Positions 33,544 through 44,247 of a stretch of DNA of 64,000 nucleotides are shown one piece after another (positions within the stretch are counted from its first letter, which is position 1; the number at the start of each line of letters is the position of its first letter). A model generated the notes under the pieces. That model did not search any database, was not told the DNA's origin, and was given only the letters and a program-made list of their open reading frames with translations. Source of the stretch: Adenophora triphylla var. japonica (taxonomy: Eukaryota; Streptophyta; Magnoliopsida; Asterales; Campanulaceae); NCBI GenBank assembly GCA_022495995.1, contig JAFEMH010001244.1, positions 206,001 to 270,000 of the forward strand. Direction: 5' to 3'. Position numbers and translations under genes: made by a program.

Positions 33544-35366
33544 TATAAAAAAGATAGAAAAAAACTAAATAATTTAAAGTATATAAAAGAAAAGAGGGAC
33601 GGACTGACTATCCTTTATTTATTTTTTATTTTTTATTAATTTTTTATAATCTAGAAAATAATATTTTAAATTTTTTTTATTACTGATATTTTTTACAAAT
33701 AGGTATATAAAAAAAGATTAAAAAAAACTAAACAAATGAGAGTATATAAAATAAAAGAGGGACAGACTACCCTTTATTTATTTTTATTTTTTATTAATTT
33801 TCTATTGACTAGAAAATAATAATTTAGACTTTTTTTCACTGATATTTTTTTACAAAAAGGTATATAAAAAAAGATATAAAAAAACTAAACAATTTAAAGT
33901 ATATAAAAGAAAAGAGGGACGGCCTATCCTTTATTTATTTTTATTTTTTATTAATTTTTTATTGATTAGGAAATAATATTTTAGACATTTTTTATTTCTG
34001 ATATTTTTTACAAATAGGTATATAAAAAAAGATAAAATAAAAAAAAACTAAACAAATGAAAGTATATAAAATAAAAGAGGGACAGACTACCCTTTATTTA
34101 TTTTATTTTTTATTAATTTTTTATTTACTAGTAAATAATATTTTAGACTTTTTTTACTACTGATATTTTTTACAAAAATATATTTAAAAAAGATAGAAAA
34201 AAACTAAACAGTTTAAAGTATACAGAAGAAAAGATGGACGGACTATCCTTAATTTTTTTTATTGAATAGGAAATAATATTTTACAATTTTTTTATTACTG
34301 ATATTTTTTACAAATAGGTATATAATAAAATATAAAAAAAAAACTAAACAAATGAAAATTTATAAAATAAAAGAGGAACGGGCTACCCTTTATTTATTTT
34401 TATTTTTTATTAATTTTTTATTGACTAGAAAATAATATTTTAGACTTTTTATTACTAATATTTTTTACAAAAAGATATATAAAATAGATAGAAAAAAAAC
34501 TAAAAAAATTTAAAGTATATAAAAGAAAAGAGAGATACTATCCTTTATTTATTTTTATATTTATTAATTTTTTATTGACTAGAAAATAATATTTTAGACA
34601 TTTTTTATTACCGATATTTTTTACAAATAGGTATATAAAAAAAGATTAAAAAAAAACTAAACAAATGAAAGTATATAAAATAAAAGAGGGTCGGACTACC
34701 CTTTATTTATTTTTATTTTTTATTAATTCTTTATTGACTAGGAAATAATATTTTAGATTTTTTTATTAGTGATATTTTTTTACAAAAATGTATATAAAAA
34801 AAGATAGAAAAAAAAACTAAACAATTTAAAGTATGTAAAAGAAAAGAGGAACGGACGATTCTTTATTTATTTTTATTATTTATTAATTTTTTATTGACTA
34901 AGAAATAATATTTTAGATTTTTTTTATTACTGATATTTTTTACAAATAGTTATATAAAAAAAAACTAAACAAAAGTATATAAAATAAAAGGGGGACAGAC
35001 TACCCTTTATTTATTTTAATTTTTATTAATTTTTAATTGACTAGGAAATAATATTTTAGACTTTTTTTATTAATGATATTTTTTAGAAAAAGATATATTA
35101 AAAAGATAGAAAAAAAAACTAAACAATTTAAAGTATATAAAAGAATAGAGGGACGGGCTATTCTTTATTTATTTATATTTTTTATTAATTTTTTATTGAT
35201 TAGGAAATAATAGTTTAGACTTTTTTTATTACTGATATATTTTACAAATAGGTGGATAAGAAAAGATAAAAAAAACTAAACAAATTAAAGTACATAAAAT
35301 AAAGGAGGGACCGACTATCCTTTAATTATTTTTATTTTTTATTAATTTTTTATTGACTAGGAAATA

Positions 35367-35654
35367 CTCCCTTCGTCCCGCTCGAAGTGTCCCAACTTTT
35401 CATTTTGGGCGTCCCATTTAAAATGTCTCATTACCAAAAAATGAAAGTTTTTTTTACTATTAGACTCACTCATTCTCTCTCCTACTTTACTTTTACACTC
35501 ACAACATTCTCTCTCCTAACTATTTCACCCACTCATTCTCTCTCATATTTAATTTTTCATACTCACAACATTTAAACTTTTCTCTTTCTTACCTCACTTT
35601 CCTTAATTCTCGTGCAATTGTCCTTTCCAGACACTTCGGATGGGACGGAGGGAG
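35367..35654. mobile_element. Stowaway-like MITE (288 bp)
   Basis: Left end CTCCCTTCGTCCCGC, right end GATGGGACGGAGGGAG, TA duplications at 35365-35366 and 35655-35656. The interior has CTCATTCTCTCTC words. Inserted in the satellite array. Confidence 0.9.
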
Positions 35655-36477
35655 TAATATTTTAGACTTTTTTTATTACTGATATTTTTTACAAAAAGGT
35701 ATATAAAATAATATAGAAAAAAACTAAACAATTTAAAGTATATAAAAGAAAAGAGGAACGGACTATCCTTTATTTATTTTTGTTTTTTATTAACTTTTTA
35801 TTGACTAGAAAATAATATTTTAGACTTTTTTTATTATTGATATTTTTTACAAATAGGTATATAAAAAAAGATAAAAAAAAAAAACTAAACAAATGAAAGT
35901 ACATAAAATAAAAGAGGGACGGACTATCCTTTATTTATTTTTATTTTTTATTGACTAGTAAATAATATTTTTGACTTTTTTTATTACTGATATTTTTTAC
36001 AAAAATGTATTTAAAAAAAGATAGAAAAAACTAAACAATTTAAAGTATATAAAAGGAAAGAGGGACGGACTATCCTTTATTTGTTTTTATTGTTTATTAA
36101 TTTTTTATTGACTAGGAAATAATATTTTAAACTTTTTTTATTACTGATATTTTTTACAAATAGGTATATAAAAATGATTAAAAAAAAAAAAGAAACTAAA
36201 CAAATGAAAGTATATAAAATAAATGAGGGATGGATTACCCTTTATTTATTTTTATTTTTTATTAATTTTTTATTGATTAGGAATTAATATTTTAGACTTT
36301 TTTATTAATGATATTTTTTACAAAAATGTATATAAAAATATAGAAAAAATTAACAATTTATAGTATATAAAAGAAAAGAGGGACAAATATATTTGAGGAC
36401 ATTTTAGACATTTACACAGACAGGTCCGTACGGATCTCATTGATCCACGAGCCAAACGGGCCATCTCCAGCCAGTAT

Positions 36478-37453
36478 GTAGTATTAAAAAATTGCAAAAC
36501 TTAAATTTTAATCCCAATATATAAAATGGGACAAACCCTACTCATAATTCACATAAATTCATTTCTTTCAGGAGATATTTACTTCTTGTACAAATATACT
36601 AAATTAAGCCCCTTACAACCCACACCCCCACCAAACTCAATCAGAAATCAGACGAAATCAGACGAACCGTGACAATTGAGAATGTTGAAAATAAATTGAA
36701 GATCAAATAGAAACATACTTGAAATCAGAATCTGATAGAAGAAATATACTCTATAACATGTCTTCCTCTTTTTCTTCTGAAAAATCCTTCTGATAGAGAC
36801 AATTGCTGTAATCGAACTTGAAACATTCTACGAATTTGGTTCGAAATGTTGTTTCGAGTGGGTCATGTTATGGGGTGGGGTGGGTGTCAGATTTACCTTC
36901 ACCACCATTTATATATATATATAAAAATGATGGTCGGAATCCATGGCAAAGTCACTGGCAGAAAGGTTGGAAGGAGAGAGGGCGTTCCAAGGTGACCGGA
37001 GAAACACATCGCCACTTTCGTGTGAGCGTGTTTGGCGTCGCGCATGAAAGCCGGAATCGCGAAGAGCCTACGCCCTTTGGGATGAGGCCAGAATGGGGAA
37101 TTAGAGTAGTCTAGGGCTTCCCTAGAGGAGGAAAGAGTTGGAGAGTTCGTGTAACTATTGTGACAATTTTAGAAATCGTCAAATGACAGCCATAGGATAA
37201 AAAGGGCAAACTTCGGTGCGCCAAGCGAGGGTTTGGAGAGGGAACCATTTGCTCGAGCCTTTCCCTGACAATTGTCAAGAGGCTGTTCGCCAAGGTTCGA
37301 ACTCGTGACGTGACCTTATGACAACCATATGATCATCGCATAAAACATCTAATAATGACGATCGTAGGATTGGGCAATTGAGTTGAGAACAAATCTTAGC
37401 CACTTTTTGTATAAAGTCAATAAGCAGTTATAACCGAATATTATTAGGTTAAT
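36478..37453. other. Host spacer, no gene recognised
   Basis: Low-copy-looking sequence with a short (AT)n run at 36910-36921. An open frame at 36818-37114 shows no domain and has odd composition. A GGTTCGAACTC word at 37295 resembles a Pol III B box but has no matching A box. Confidence 0.5.
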
Positions 37454-37468
37454 ATAGATTAATGAGTT

Positions 37469-37820
37469 ACCTATGGCCTCCTGGTCTTGTGGTATGCTAA
37501 CCGGCCTTCCTTCTGGGAGGTCATAGGTTCGATTTTCCTGAGAATCATATTTGTGGAATATATACCATGAGTTTCAGGATCCTTAGGAGTCCCCCGGGAC
37601 ACATCCGAGCGATTAAGAAAGCAGCATTGCTGGGCTTGCAACGTGAGCGTGAGGAGTTCAAATCTTGACAGGAGCAGCTGGAGTAGCCAGTGAATTGGTG
37701 ATGTAAGAGTGATGTAAATGCCTGTAGAGGGTCCCTCAGGGTCGTGAAAGTATAACCTAGGTGGCGGTAACCTCAGGATTAGTGACAAAGCTAACCTGTA
37801 TCAAAAAAATAAAATAAAAA
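37469..37820 (+). mobile_element. tRNA-derived SINE with 15-bp target duplication
   Basis: A box-like TGGTCTTGTGGTATGC at 37482 and a B box GGTTCGATTTT at 37526-37536, about 44 bp apart, as in tRNA-related SINEs. The 3' end is an A-rich tail (AAAAAAATAAAATAAAAA). Flanking repeats ATAGATTAATGAGTT (37454-37468) and ATAGATTAATGAATT (37821-37835) differ at one base. About 350 bp. No coding capacity. Confidence 0.82.
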
Positions 37821-37944
37821 ATAGATTAATGAATTGGTCCGGATAGAATTGAACCCAATTAGGATCTTGAACTCGGACCATGCTCTTATTCATTGAAATT
37901 AAAATAAGTAGATAAACTATACTACTTCCATAGTTGTCCTACTC

Positions 37945-38403
37945 CTACACCATCTCAAAATCCTCATCCAGTCTCCTAGCTACCGGAGGCGGCGCAACTT
38001 GTCTACCACAATGCTCCAAAATTAAATCAGAGAAATCATCATCATCGAAAGATCCAATCGTTTCAACAAAACAACCCGGACCAACCGCGCTAATAACCGA
38101 GCAACATTCCCAACTCAAGCTAATATCTTTTCGCGACCCAAAAGCTGCAAAAATCCCCTCAGTGCAATTCTCCACCGCCATAAACCGCTTCCAACTTTTC
38201 TCCATATAACCATAGTCGCTGCCGCCAGAACCACCACTGTCGCCGATGCTATAACCGCCGCCTTGATAATCCAAGTTGGGTTGTGACCATGGATATTGAG
38301 GAAAATTATTAGGGTCTGTTGATGGTAATTCATCCGTGGTGGCAGGAGTCTGATGGAAGTATATAGCTAAGAGAAGTACAAGATGAAGAAGAGTTCCATT
38401 CAT
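37945..38403 (-). CDS. Secreted ECA1/EC1-like (prolamin-like domain) protein, 152 aa
   Basis: I start at the ATG at 38403 because MNGTLLHLVLLLAIYFHQTP is a convincing signal peptide; an upstream in-frame start would put 15 polar residues before it. A Gly/Ser/Tyr-rich linker (about residues 48-65) is followed by WKRFMAVENCTEGIFAAF, WECCSVISAVGPGCF and a final EHC, the cysteine pattern of the prolamin-like family (PF05617), which includes egg-cell EC1 and ECA1 gametogenesis proteins. These are small secreted proteins; EC1 acts in gamete fusion in Arabidopsis. Five cysteines are visible where six are usual: the first (normally CW) appears as SW. Single exon, as in the family. An Athila LTR begins 327 bp upstream of the start. 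Confidence 0.8.
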   Translation of the reverse strand: MNGTLLHLVLLLAIYFHQTPATTDELPSTDPNNFPQYPWSQPNLDYQGGGYSIGDSGGSGGSDYGYMEKSWKRFMAVENCTEGIFAAFGSRKDISLSWECCSVISAVGPGCFVETIGSFDDDDFSDLILEHCGRQVAPPPVARRLDEDFEMV

Positions 38404-38729
38404 TTTATCTAAACGCAAAAAGGTATCAGTTTTAGAATGTTGATTCAAGGATTAGGAGCTGTTTAGGATAGATACTAGGTGGTTTTTTTAACTAGGTAAC
38501 AATGCCAAGGATTGTGGAAGATCCTTCTACTCCATAATTATCCCTTATCCATATTTATATTTCAAATTTACATCTTTATTTAAGAAATATCTAAATTATT
38601 ATAAATAAAATATTCTTTAACATTAAAAGTGCATCTTTCAAAAATACAATGAGAGACCAAACGGGTTTTATTGATATTTTCCAATTACAACTATCTAATA
38701 AAACACAACAAAAGACTAATGAGCAAAAT
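38404..38729. other. Upstream region of the ECA1-like gene
   Basis: 327 bp of AT-rich sequence between the ATG and the Athila LTR. No firm TATA box assigned. Ends with AAAAT, the probable left target duplication of the LTR element. Confidence 0.5.
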
Positions 38730-38984
38730 TGATAAGTGACTATTATATAGTCAATTATCCTAGTTTTTATATACTTTTACACAAATAAATCATCACTTTT
38801 TATTTAGTTTTTAGTATTTTTACTTACTTTTGCTATTTTATTAGATTTTACGTTTTTGGTATATTTTATACATTTCTAGACAGGTTTTAGGGTCATTTTA
38901 TGACTAAAGGATACTTGGGCTAATTGGTCCGAAAGGATGGAGGAACACCAAGCAAAATAAGCACTCCAAGCTGAAAAACATTCG

Positions 38985-39276
38985 GAGCGGCCGTGCAGCA
39001 AAACCAGGAGCGGCCGTGCACCATAGGCCATGGCCGGCCATCTTGGCCCATGGAGTGGCCGAGCACTGAAGTGACCTGGCCGTGCCAAACCAGAGCGGCC
39101 GTGCAGCTGCTTTTAGGAGCTTGGCCGTGCAAGTCTCCAAGATTCAAATTCAAAACTGGCGCCAAAGAGGACACGGCCGTGCAAAATCCTTGACACGGCC
39201 GTGCAAATCGTGACTGCAGATGTAAAGGCACCTTTTGATGGCACCCAATTGAAGAGTCTCCTCCCATTTATAAATA
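38985..39276 (+). promoter_or_regulatory. U3 region with a CACGGCCGTG cluster and TATA box
   Basis: GAGCGGCCGTGC at 38985, 39008 and 39093; related GGCCGTGC at 39078 and 39123; ACACGGCCGTGC at 39171-39182 and 39193-39204. CACGGCCGTG is a perfect 10-bp palindrome; neighbours are often 22-23 bp apart. TTATAAAT at 39269-39276 follows the last pair by about 65 bp. The same layout is found in the 3' LTR (46566-46860). Confidence 0.7.
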
Positions 39277-40134
39277 GGACCCTTGTAATCAGTCTTAGGA
39301 TACGAATTCTTAGAGAGAAATTGCGATATTAGAGAGATAAAAGATACAAAGATTTATAACAACAATTTTCCAAAGGAGTTTGAAGATCAAAGTCATTATT
39401 TGTTCTTGGAATCACTTTGGAGGAAAAGCAATAAAAGTGAAGCATTATTCTCAGCAATCATAAGTCTTTCTTACTCAATCTCTATTTATACTTTTCTGTT
39501 TATTTATGGCTTGTGAGTAATCCCCCATATTCTTGGGGTTGGAAACTCAAAAGCATGCTTATTCATCATTTAAAAATATTTAGTCTTGTCTTCTTTCTTC
39601 ATCTAAAACAATCTCTTTATATTATTCTCTAAATGCCTTACATTTTGGCGATATCCAATTTGTATGATTCGACTAATTGAGAGAAGTACCTAGCGGAGAA
39701 TCTCGATTGACGGAACCATATAAAGAAACTAGGTTCATTGATCACGAGAGTAGTTCAATGGCCTAGGGATGTTCCTTTAATGGAAAGTATGTTGACTTCC
39801 GTCCTTAATGGATTCTTACTAATTATGGTCAGCTAGAGACAGTTTTAATGCCCGTTTGTGACAGGCGGGGGCAAACATAAACGGATTTCTCAAACGGTTA
39901 GGACATAATTAGTGAAGAATACAAACGCTATTGTCTTAGCCCGAAATAGCGTAGGCTTAACATACCATCCTTGCTTTTTATGAAAACCTTTTATTTCTAA
40001 GACAATGACAATTTGATGAATAAGAATATGCGTATGATTCCCAATCCCGAGAATGCTTCGTTTTATAAGATTTCAATTAAAGTATTTTCTGTTTATGCTC
40101 TCTCTATTATTCTAAAACAAATTTTATCTACCCC

Positions 40135-41407
40135 TGATGTGGCGGATTTTACTATATGTATTTCCCTAATTTTCTGAGTATTTTAGCCTTATTTGCAGGT
40201 ATTTAGATTAGTTTTATGTAATTTTTGGTTAAAATGTAATTTTTGGGGCTTAATTGTATTCCGAGGGTATTTGAGTGTTTGATTTTATTCGGATGTAATT
40301 CTCTCTCGGAGTCAAAGTCAAATTATTGGAGCGGAAGACTGTTTTGAAAATATGTGGAGTTTCAAGGACCAAGCTGCAGATATGAAAAGTTTGGTGACCA
40401 AATTGAAGGAAAGAATTGAGGAAACCTTCCCAAGGTGCACAGTCACGTGAAGACCAAAGGAATTCCATTGTTTTGACCGAGGCATGACACAGTTGACCGC
40501 AGGAGGCTTTTCCTTGATTTTATTTTATTATTTTCGTTTTGCTATCTTATTATTTTAATTAATTAGTTTTTAGGTTTTATTAGGAGGGGTATATAAACTC
40601 CTTAAGAATATTATTTTAGGGTTCCATTTTTTTTTTAGTTATTATTTTTCTAGAGAAAGCTTGAGACATCCATGGAAGCTTAAAATCCTTGACTTTGGAT
40701 TTGATTGATTGAACCCCTAATTATCAATTTGAGGTATTGTTCTTTTCAATTTGTTTTTCCTATTCATAATTTTACTTGTGCTTAATTTAGATTTATAACT
40801 AGGGTTTGTGGATTTGGCCAATTCATTTATTCTGTTTATGAATCTCTGCTAGAATTCTCTATTACTGTGCCAGTGTAGGAATTCATGAGTAGCATCTTTT
40901 CGATTTATGCATGTGCCATGGTGAATTGTTAAGTGGGTAAAATTAGACGTTTATCTATATGAAATAATTGTAGAAAGCGTTCTTGGTCTTAGTTCCTTAA
41001 ATCGTTCATCAAGTTAGTGCGATCTAGGCTGTGCCGGTCGGATCAATTTATTAATTAGGGTTTCTAGTGAGTGTGCCACTGCTAGCAACTAATCTGAAAG
41101 AAGGAACAGAGATTGAAATATATCTCGTGATCAGGTGAATAGGGTGGCATTGAAAAGTGGTATCAATGATAATTGCATAATTAGGTGGGGATTGAAATCA
41201 AATCTGAAGTGTTTCCAAATCATTGTTTTTACTCTTAATTAGTTTAATTTCTGTTCTTAGGAAGTAATTCAAAAACAAACAAATCCCCCCATTTGTCCGT
41301 GACTAGTTCGTAATCAATACTGTTCCCTGAGATCGATCCTGGACTTTCACTATCTACATTTTTAGGAGTCCTTGTAGTAATTTGTAGGCCTGCGATTAAG
41401 CCTACCA
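40135..41407 (+). mobile_element. Solo LTR (1273 bp) inside the Athila 5' LTR
   Basis: Starts TGATGTGGCGGA and ends GCCTACCA, flanked by the 5-bp duplication ACCCC (40130-40134, 41408-41412). The 3' LTR of the host element shows the uninterrupted site. It contains TATATAAA at 40590-40597 and two TTGACCG words 20 bp apart (40473, 40493). A solo LTR is left by recombination between two LTRs. No internal copy of its parent is in the window. Confidence 0.92.
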
Positions 41408-41563
41408 ACCCCCAATCTTTTCTATATTTTCTAAAGACAAAAATATCCCTTAAGTAAACCCTGTCTCTGTGGGATCGACTCGTACTTGCACCCGCTATAT
41501 TACAATAGCACGTGCGCTTGCGGATATAAAATAAACCGTTAGGTTTCGACCTAACAAGTTTTT

Positions 41564-41581
41564 TGGCGCCATTGCCGGGGA
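41564..41581 (+). promoter_or_regulatory. Primer binding site (tRNA-Asp type) of the Athila-like element
   Basis: TGGCGCCATTGCCGGGGA, one base different from the site at 6034-6017, lies seven bases after the LTR end. Confidence 0.88.
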
Positions 41582-41716
41582 CAACGGTTTACTTTTTATT
41601 TTTTTTTGTCTTTACTACAAAATTTTTTTTAGTTTTTATTTTATTTTTACTATTTTGCTTTCTTGTCCTATAATCTGTTACGTTTAATTTTTCTTCAAGT
41701 GTTTTTCTTGTAGTTT

Positions 41717-44247
41717 ATGAAACGGTCTCGGACATTCATTGACAACTTTGATCCGGAACCCGAAAGAAGCTTTCACGAAAGATTAAGAAGATTTAGAGAA
41801 ACTCTACAAAACCACATGGACGGAGAACCGCAAACACACCTTTAGGGACCCTACGGGACTTTGTTAACCCAAGTACCCCGGGAACTAGATCCCCTATTGT
41901 TGTGCCAAATGCCGGAGCGGCAAACTTCGAGATAAAGCCGCAATTATTGCACATGGTTATGAATAACCAATACAGCGGCACTGCCTTCGAAGATCCCCAT
42001 CTACACATCCAAACATTCCTTGAATATTGTGATACTACACGTATTCAAGGTGTTACGGTGGAAGCAATCCGGATGCGCCTCTTTCCTTTCTCTCTCAAGG
42101 ATAAGGCAAAATAATGGTTGAATTCGGTCCCCCAGAATTCATTAACAACATGGGACCAAATTCAAGAAGCATTCCTTGGTCTATTTTTCCCACCAAGCAA
42201 GACTGCCCAGATACGAACAAAGATCACTAACTTCGTCAAACGGATAGTGAGACTTTGTACGACGCATGGGAACGGTTCAAGGAACTTCTCAGAATGTGCC
42301 CCCACCACGGGCTTGAAAAGTGGTTGATTGTTCACACCTTCTACAACGGTCTCATTTTTAAAACAAGAGAGATCATTGATGCCGCTGCAGGAGGAGCATT
42401 GATGAACAAAGGAGTCGATGAGGCATACGACCTTATCGAAAACATTGCATTGAACCATTACCAATGGTCAAACGAGAGGAGCAAAGAACAAGGTATGCCC
42501 GGTAAATATAATGTTGATGCAGTTACTCTTCTCTCCTCTAAAGTTGACATGCTTTTGAAAAAGTTTGAAAATCTTAATGTCAATCCCATTGCTAGTATAA
42601 ATGTGTTATGCGAACTATGTGGGTCTAACTCACATAGTACGGATAACTGTGAGTTACTTGACGTTACTTCTAACGATCAAGTGAACTTCGTTAATTTTTT
42701 TGGGCAAAAAGGGGGGATGTATTCTAATACATACAATCCCGAGTGGAGGAATCACCCCAATTTTTCCTATAAGAATAACAACGTTCTTAACCCGCAATCA
42801 TCTACACAACCTCCGGGATTTGCACCTAAGAATTTCAACAACAATGCAAGTACCTTCCCCCCTAAATCTAAATTAGATCTTATAATGGATTTTGTAGTGG
42901 AAAATAAAAACTCCCAAGAAAAGATCAATAATGAATTTAGGGAATGTTTTAAATTGCTAAATGCTAGGTTTGATAACTTGGCAGCGCATAATAAGATGCT
43001 AGAAACCCAACAAGCTCAACAGGCTACCCCATTGAATAGACCACAAGGGAGTCTTCCCGGTCAACCTCAAAGGCCAAATGAGCAAGTTAATGTAGTAAAA
43101 ACTAGGGATGAGCAAGAAAAGAAAAATGAATGCCCTAGAAATAATCATAGTCCAATCCCTCCGATGATTGAGACTAGTTTGGGGACAGAATCCCCTAGAG
43201 AAAAAGGCAAGGATTATGATGAATTCCTTGATAACCTAGATGCCATTAATGTTAACATTCCTTATTTTAGAAAAGATGAAGATATGCCTTTAGCCGTTAA
43301 ACCTTTGAAAAAATTAATTTTTGAAAAAGAAAGGCTAGAAGAAAATGAGAATGTTATGTTAGCGGAGGAGGTAAGCGCCGTTTTGCAAGATAAAGACCCT
43401 CCAAAATTAAAGGATCCAGATACATTCACCATTCCTTGTTGTGTTGGCAGAATGAACATAGATAACGATGTCCTTGACTTAGGAGCAAGCGTTAGTATAA
43501 TGTCATTATCGGTTAGCGAGAAGCTTGGTATAGGGGAACTCAGACCCACAACCATAACTCTCCAATTGTTCAGACCGATCCGTTCAATACCCCGTTGGTA
43601 TTATGGAAAATTTGCCTTGTCGAGTAGGGAACTTAATCATCCCTGTCGACTTTGTTATCTTGGATATGGCGGAAGACCATTATATTCCCGTCATTTTAGG
43701 AAGGCCATTTCTTGCCACTGCGGGGGCAATTATAGATGTGAAAAATGGCACATTTTCCCTAAATATAGGGAAAGAAAGGGTCGAATTTAGTATGCATAGG
43801 CCAGTTCTCGAAGATCCCTATCTAGAGGCCTATACTCCTAGTGAAGAAGATTGGACCCCAAATGAAGAGACCTACACCCCTAGCGAAGAAAATTGGATTC
43901 CTAGTGAAGAAGATTTAATGGGTGAGGAAACAAAGTCAAAGGAAGAAATAAAAAATGATCTCATAAATATTGAACCTTTGATTTGCAATAATGGTTTAGA
44001 TATTTCTGCATGTCCCAAAGCTAACAATGCAGTGAAAAAGTCAAAAAGAACAAAGATAGAGGTCATTTCGAGTTTCCGAAAGTGCAAAGACTATAGGTCA
44101 CTTGTTCTACCCAAGAAGTCGGGATGGAAGAAATGTCTACCGCAGAAGATACTTATTACCCCGGAGGGATTGCAATGGCAAGTTGTCAATGACAAAAGGC
44201 CAACCAAGTATCATGCATCTCCTACTACCGGGAAGGGGTCAAGCTAA
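41717..44247 (+). pseudogene. Athila-type Gag and protease, broken by stops and frameshifts
   Basis: Starts MKRSRTFIDNFDPEPE at 41717, with a TAG at 41843. The capsid domain follows in other frames (FEIKPQLLHMVMNNQYSG from about 41929; TTWDQIQEAFLGLFFPPSKT to about 42210; a TAA at 42112-42114). A long open frame, 42255-43790, carries the zinc knuckle CELCGSNSHSTDNC (about 42612-42653), the WRNHPNFSYKNN linker, a coiled-coil stretch and the protease start LDLGASVSIMSLSV (about 43470-43511). A shift near 43565 moves the rest of the protease (VILGRPFLATAGAIIDV) to 43603-44247, which ends after acidic TPSEE repeats. RT never follows. At least four lesions, so not functional. Confidence 0.85.

Larger units (their letters stand above)
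32110..36400. repeat. AT-rich tandem array: 24 monomers of about 160 bp, alternating A/B
   Basis: The word CTAAACAA (or a variant) recurs about every 160 bp (32157, 32313, 32480, 32645, 32806, 32963 and on). It is followed alternately by ATGAAAG (type B) and TTTAAAG (type A). I counted 24 monomers with B/A alternation, so the higher-order unit is a dimer of about 320 bp repeated about 12 times. Common parts are CCTTTATTTATTTTTATTTT, TTATTGACTAGGAAATAATA and ACTGATATTTTTTACAAA. Stowaway MITEs interrupt two monomers. Confidence 0.9.
31817..36469. mobile_element. hAT-like non-autonomous transposon carrying a satellite array
   Basis: Ends TGGTGATGGCC (left) and its inverted form GGCCATCTCCA (right), 10 of 11 bases matching, flanked by the 8-bp duplication GCCAGTAT (31809-31816, 36470-36477). 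An 8-bp TSD is typical of hAT. Both subterminal zones are GC-rich and each has the palindrome TCCGTACGGA (31854-31863, 36425-36434), 37 and 35 bp from the ends. The left zone has many GGCCCG words. There is no transposase; the interior is an AT-rich tandem array with two MITEs. Confidence 0.82.
38730..41556 (+). repeat. 5' LTR of the Athila-like element, interrupted
   Basis: Matches 46312-47858 in two blocks, 38730-40134 and 41408-41556, separated by the solo LTR. The two LTRs are highly similar, with scattered substitutions and a few short indels (for example around 39832 versus 47411). Confidence 0.9.

Noticed and set aside
36818..37114. 98-aa + strand ORF in host spacer
   Set aside because: No domain, unusual composition, no conserved neighbours or splice context.
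37290..37310. GGTTCGAACTC word resembling a Pol III B box
   Set aside because: No A box at the right distance, no tail and no target duplication.
38876..39267. Several - strand ORFs in the Athila LTR, repeated at 46458-46848
   Set aside because: They arise from the GC-rich palindrome cluster and are duplicated only because the LTR is duplicated.
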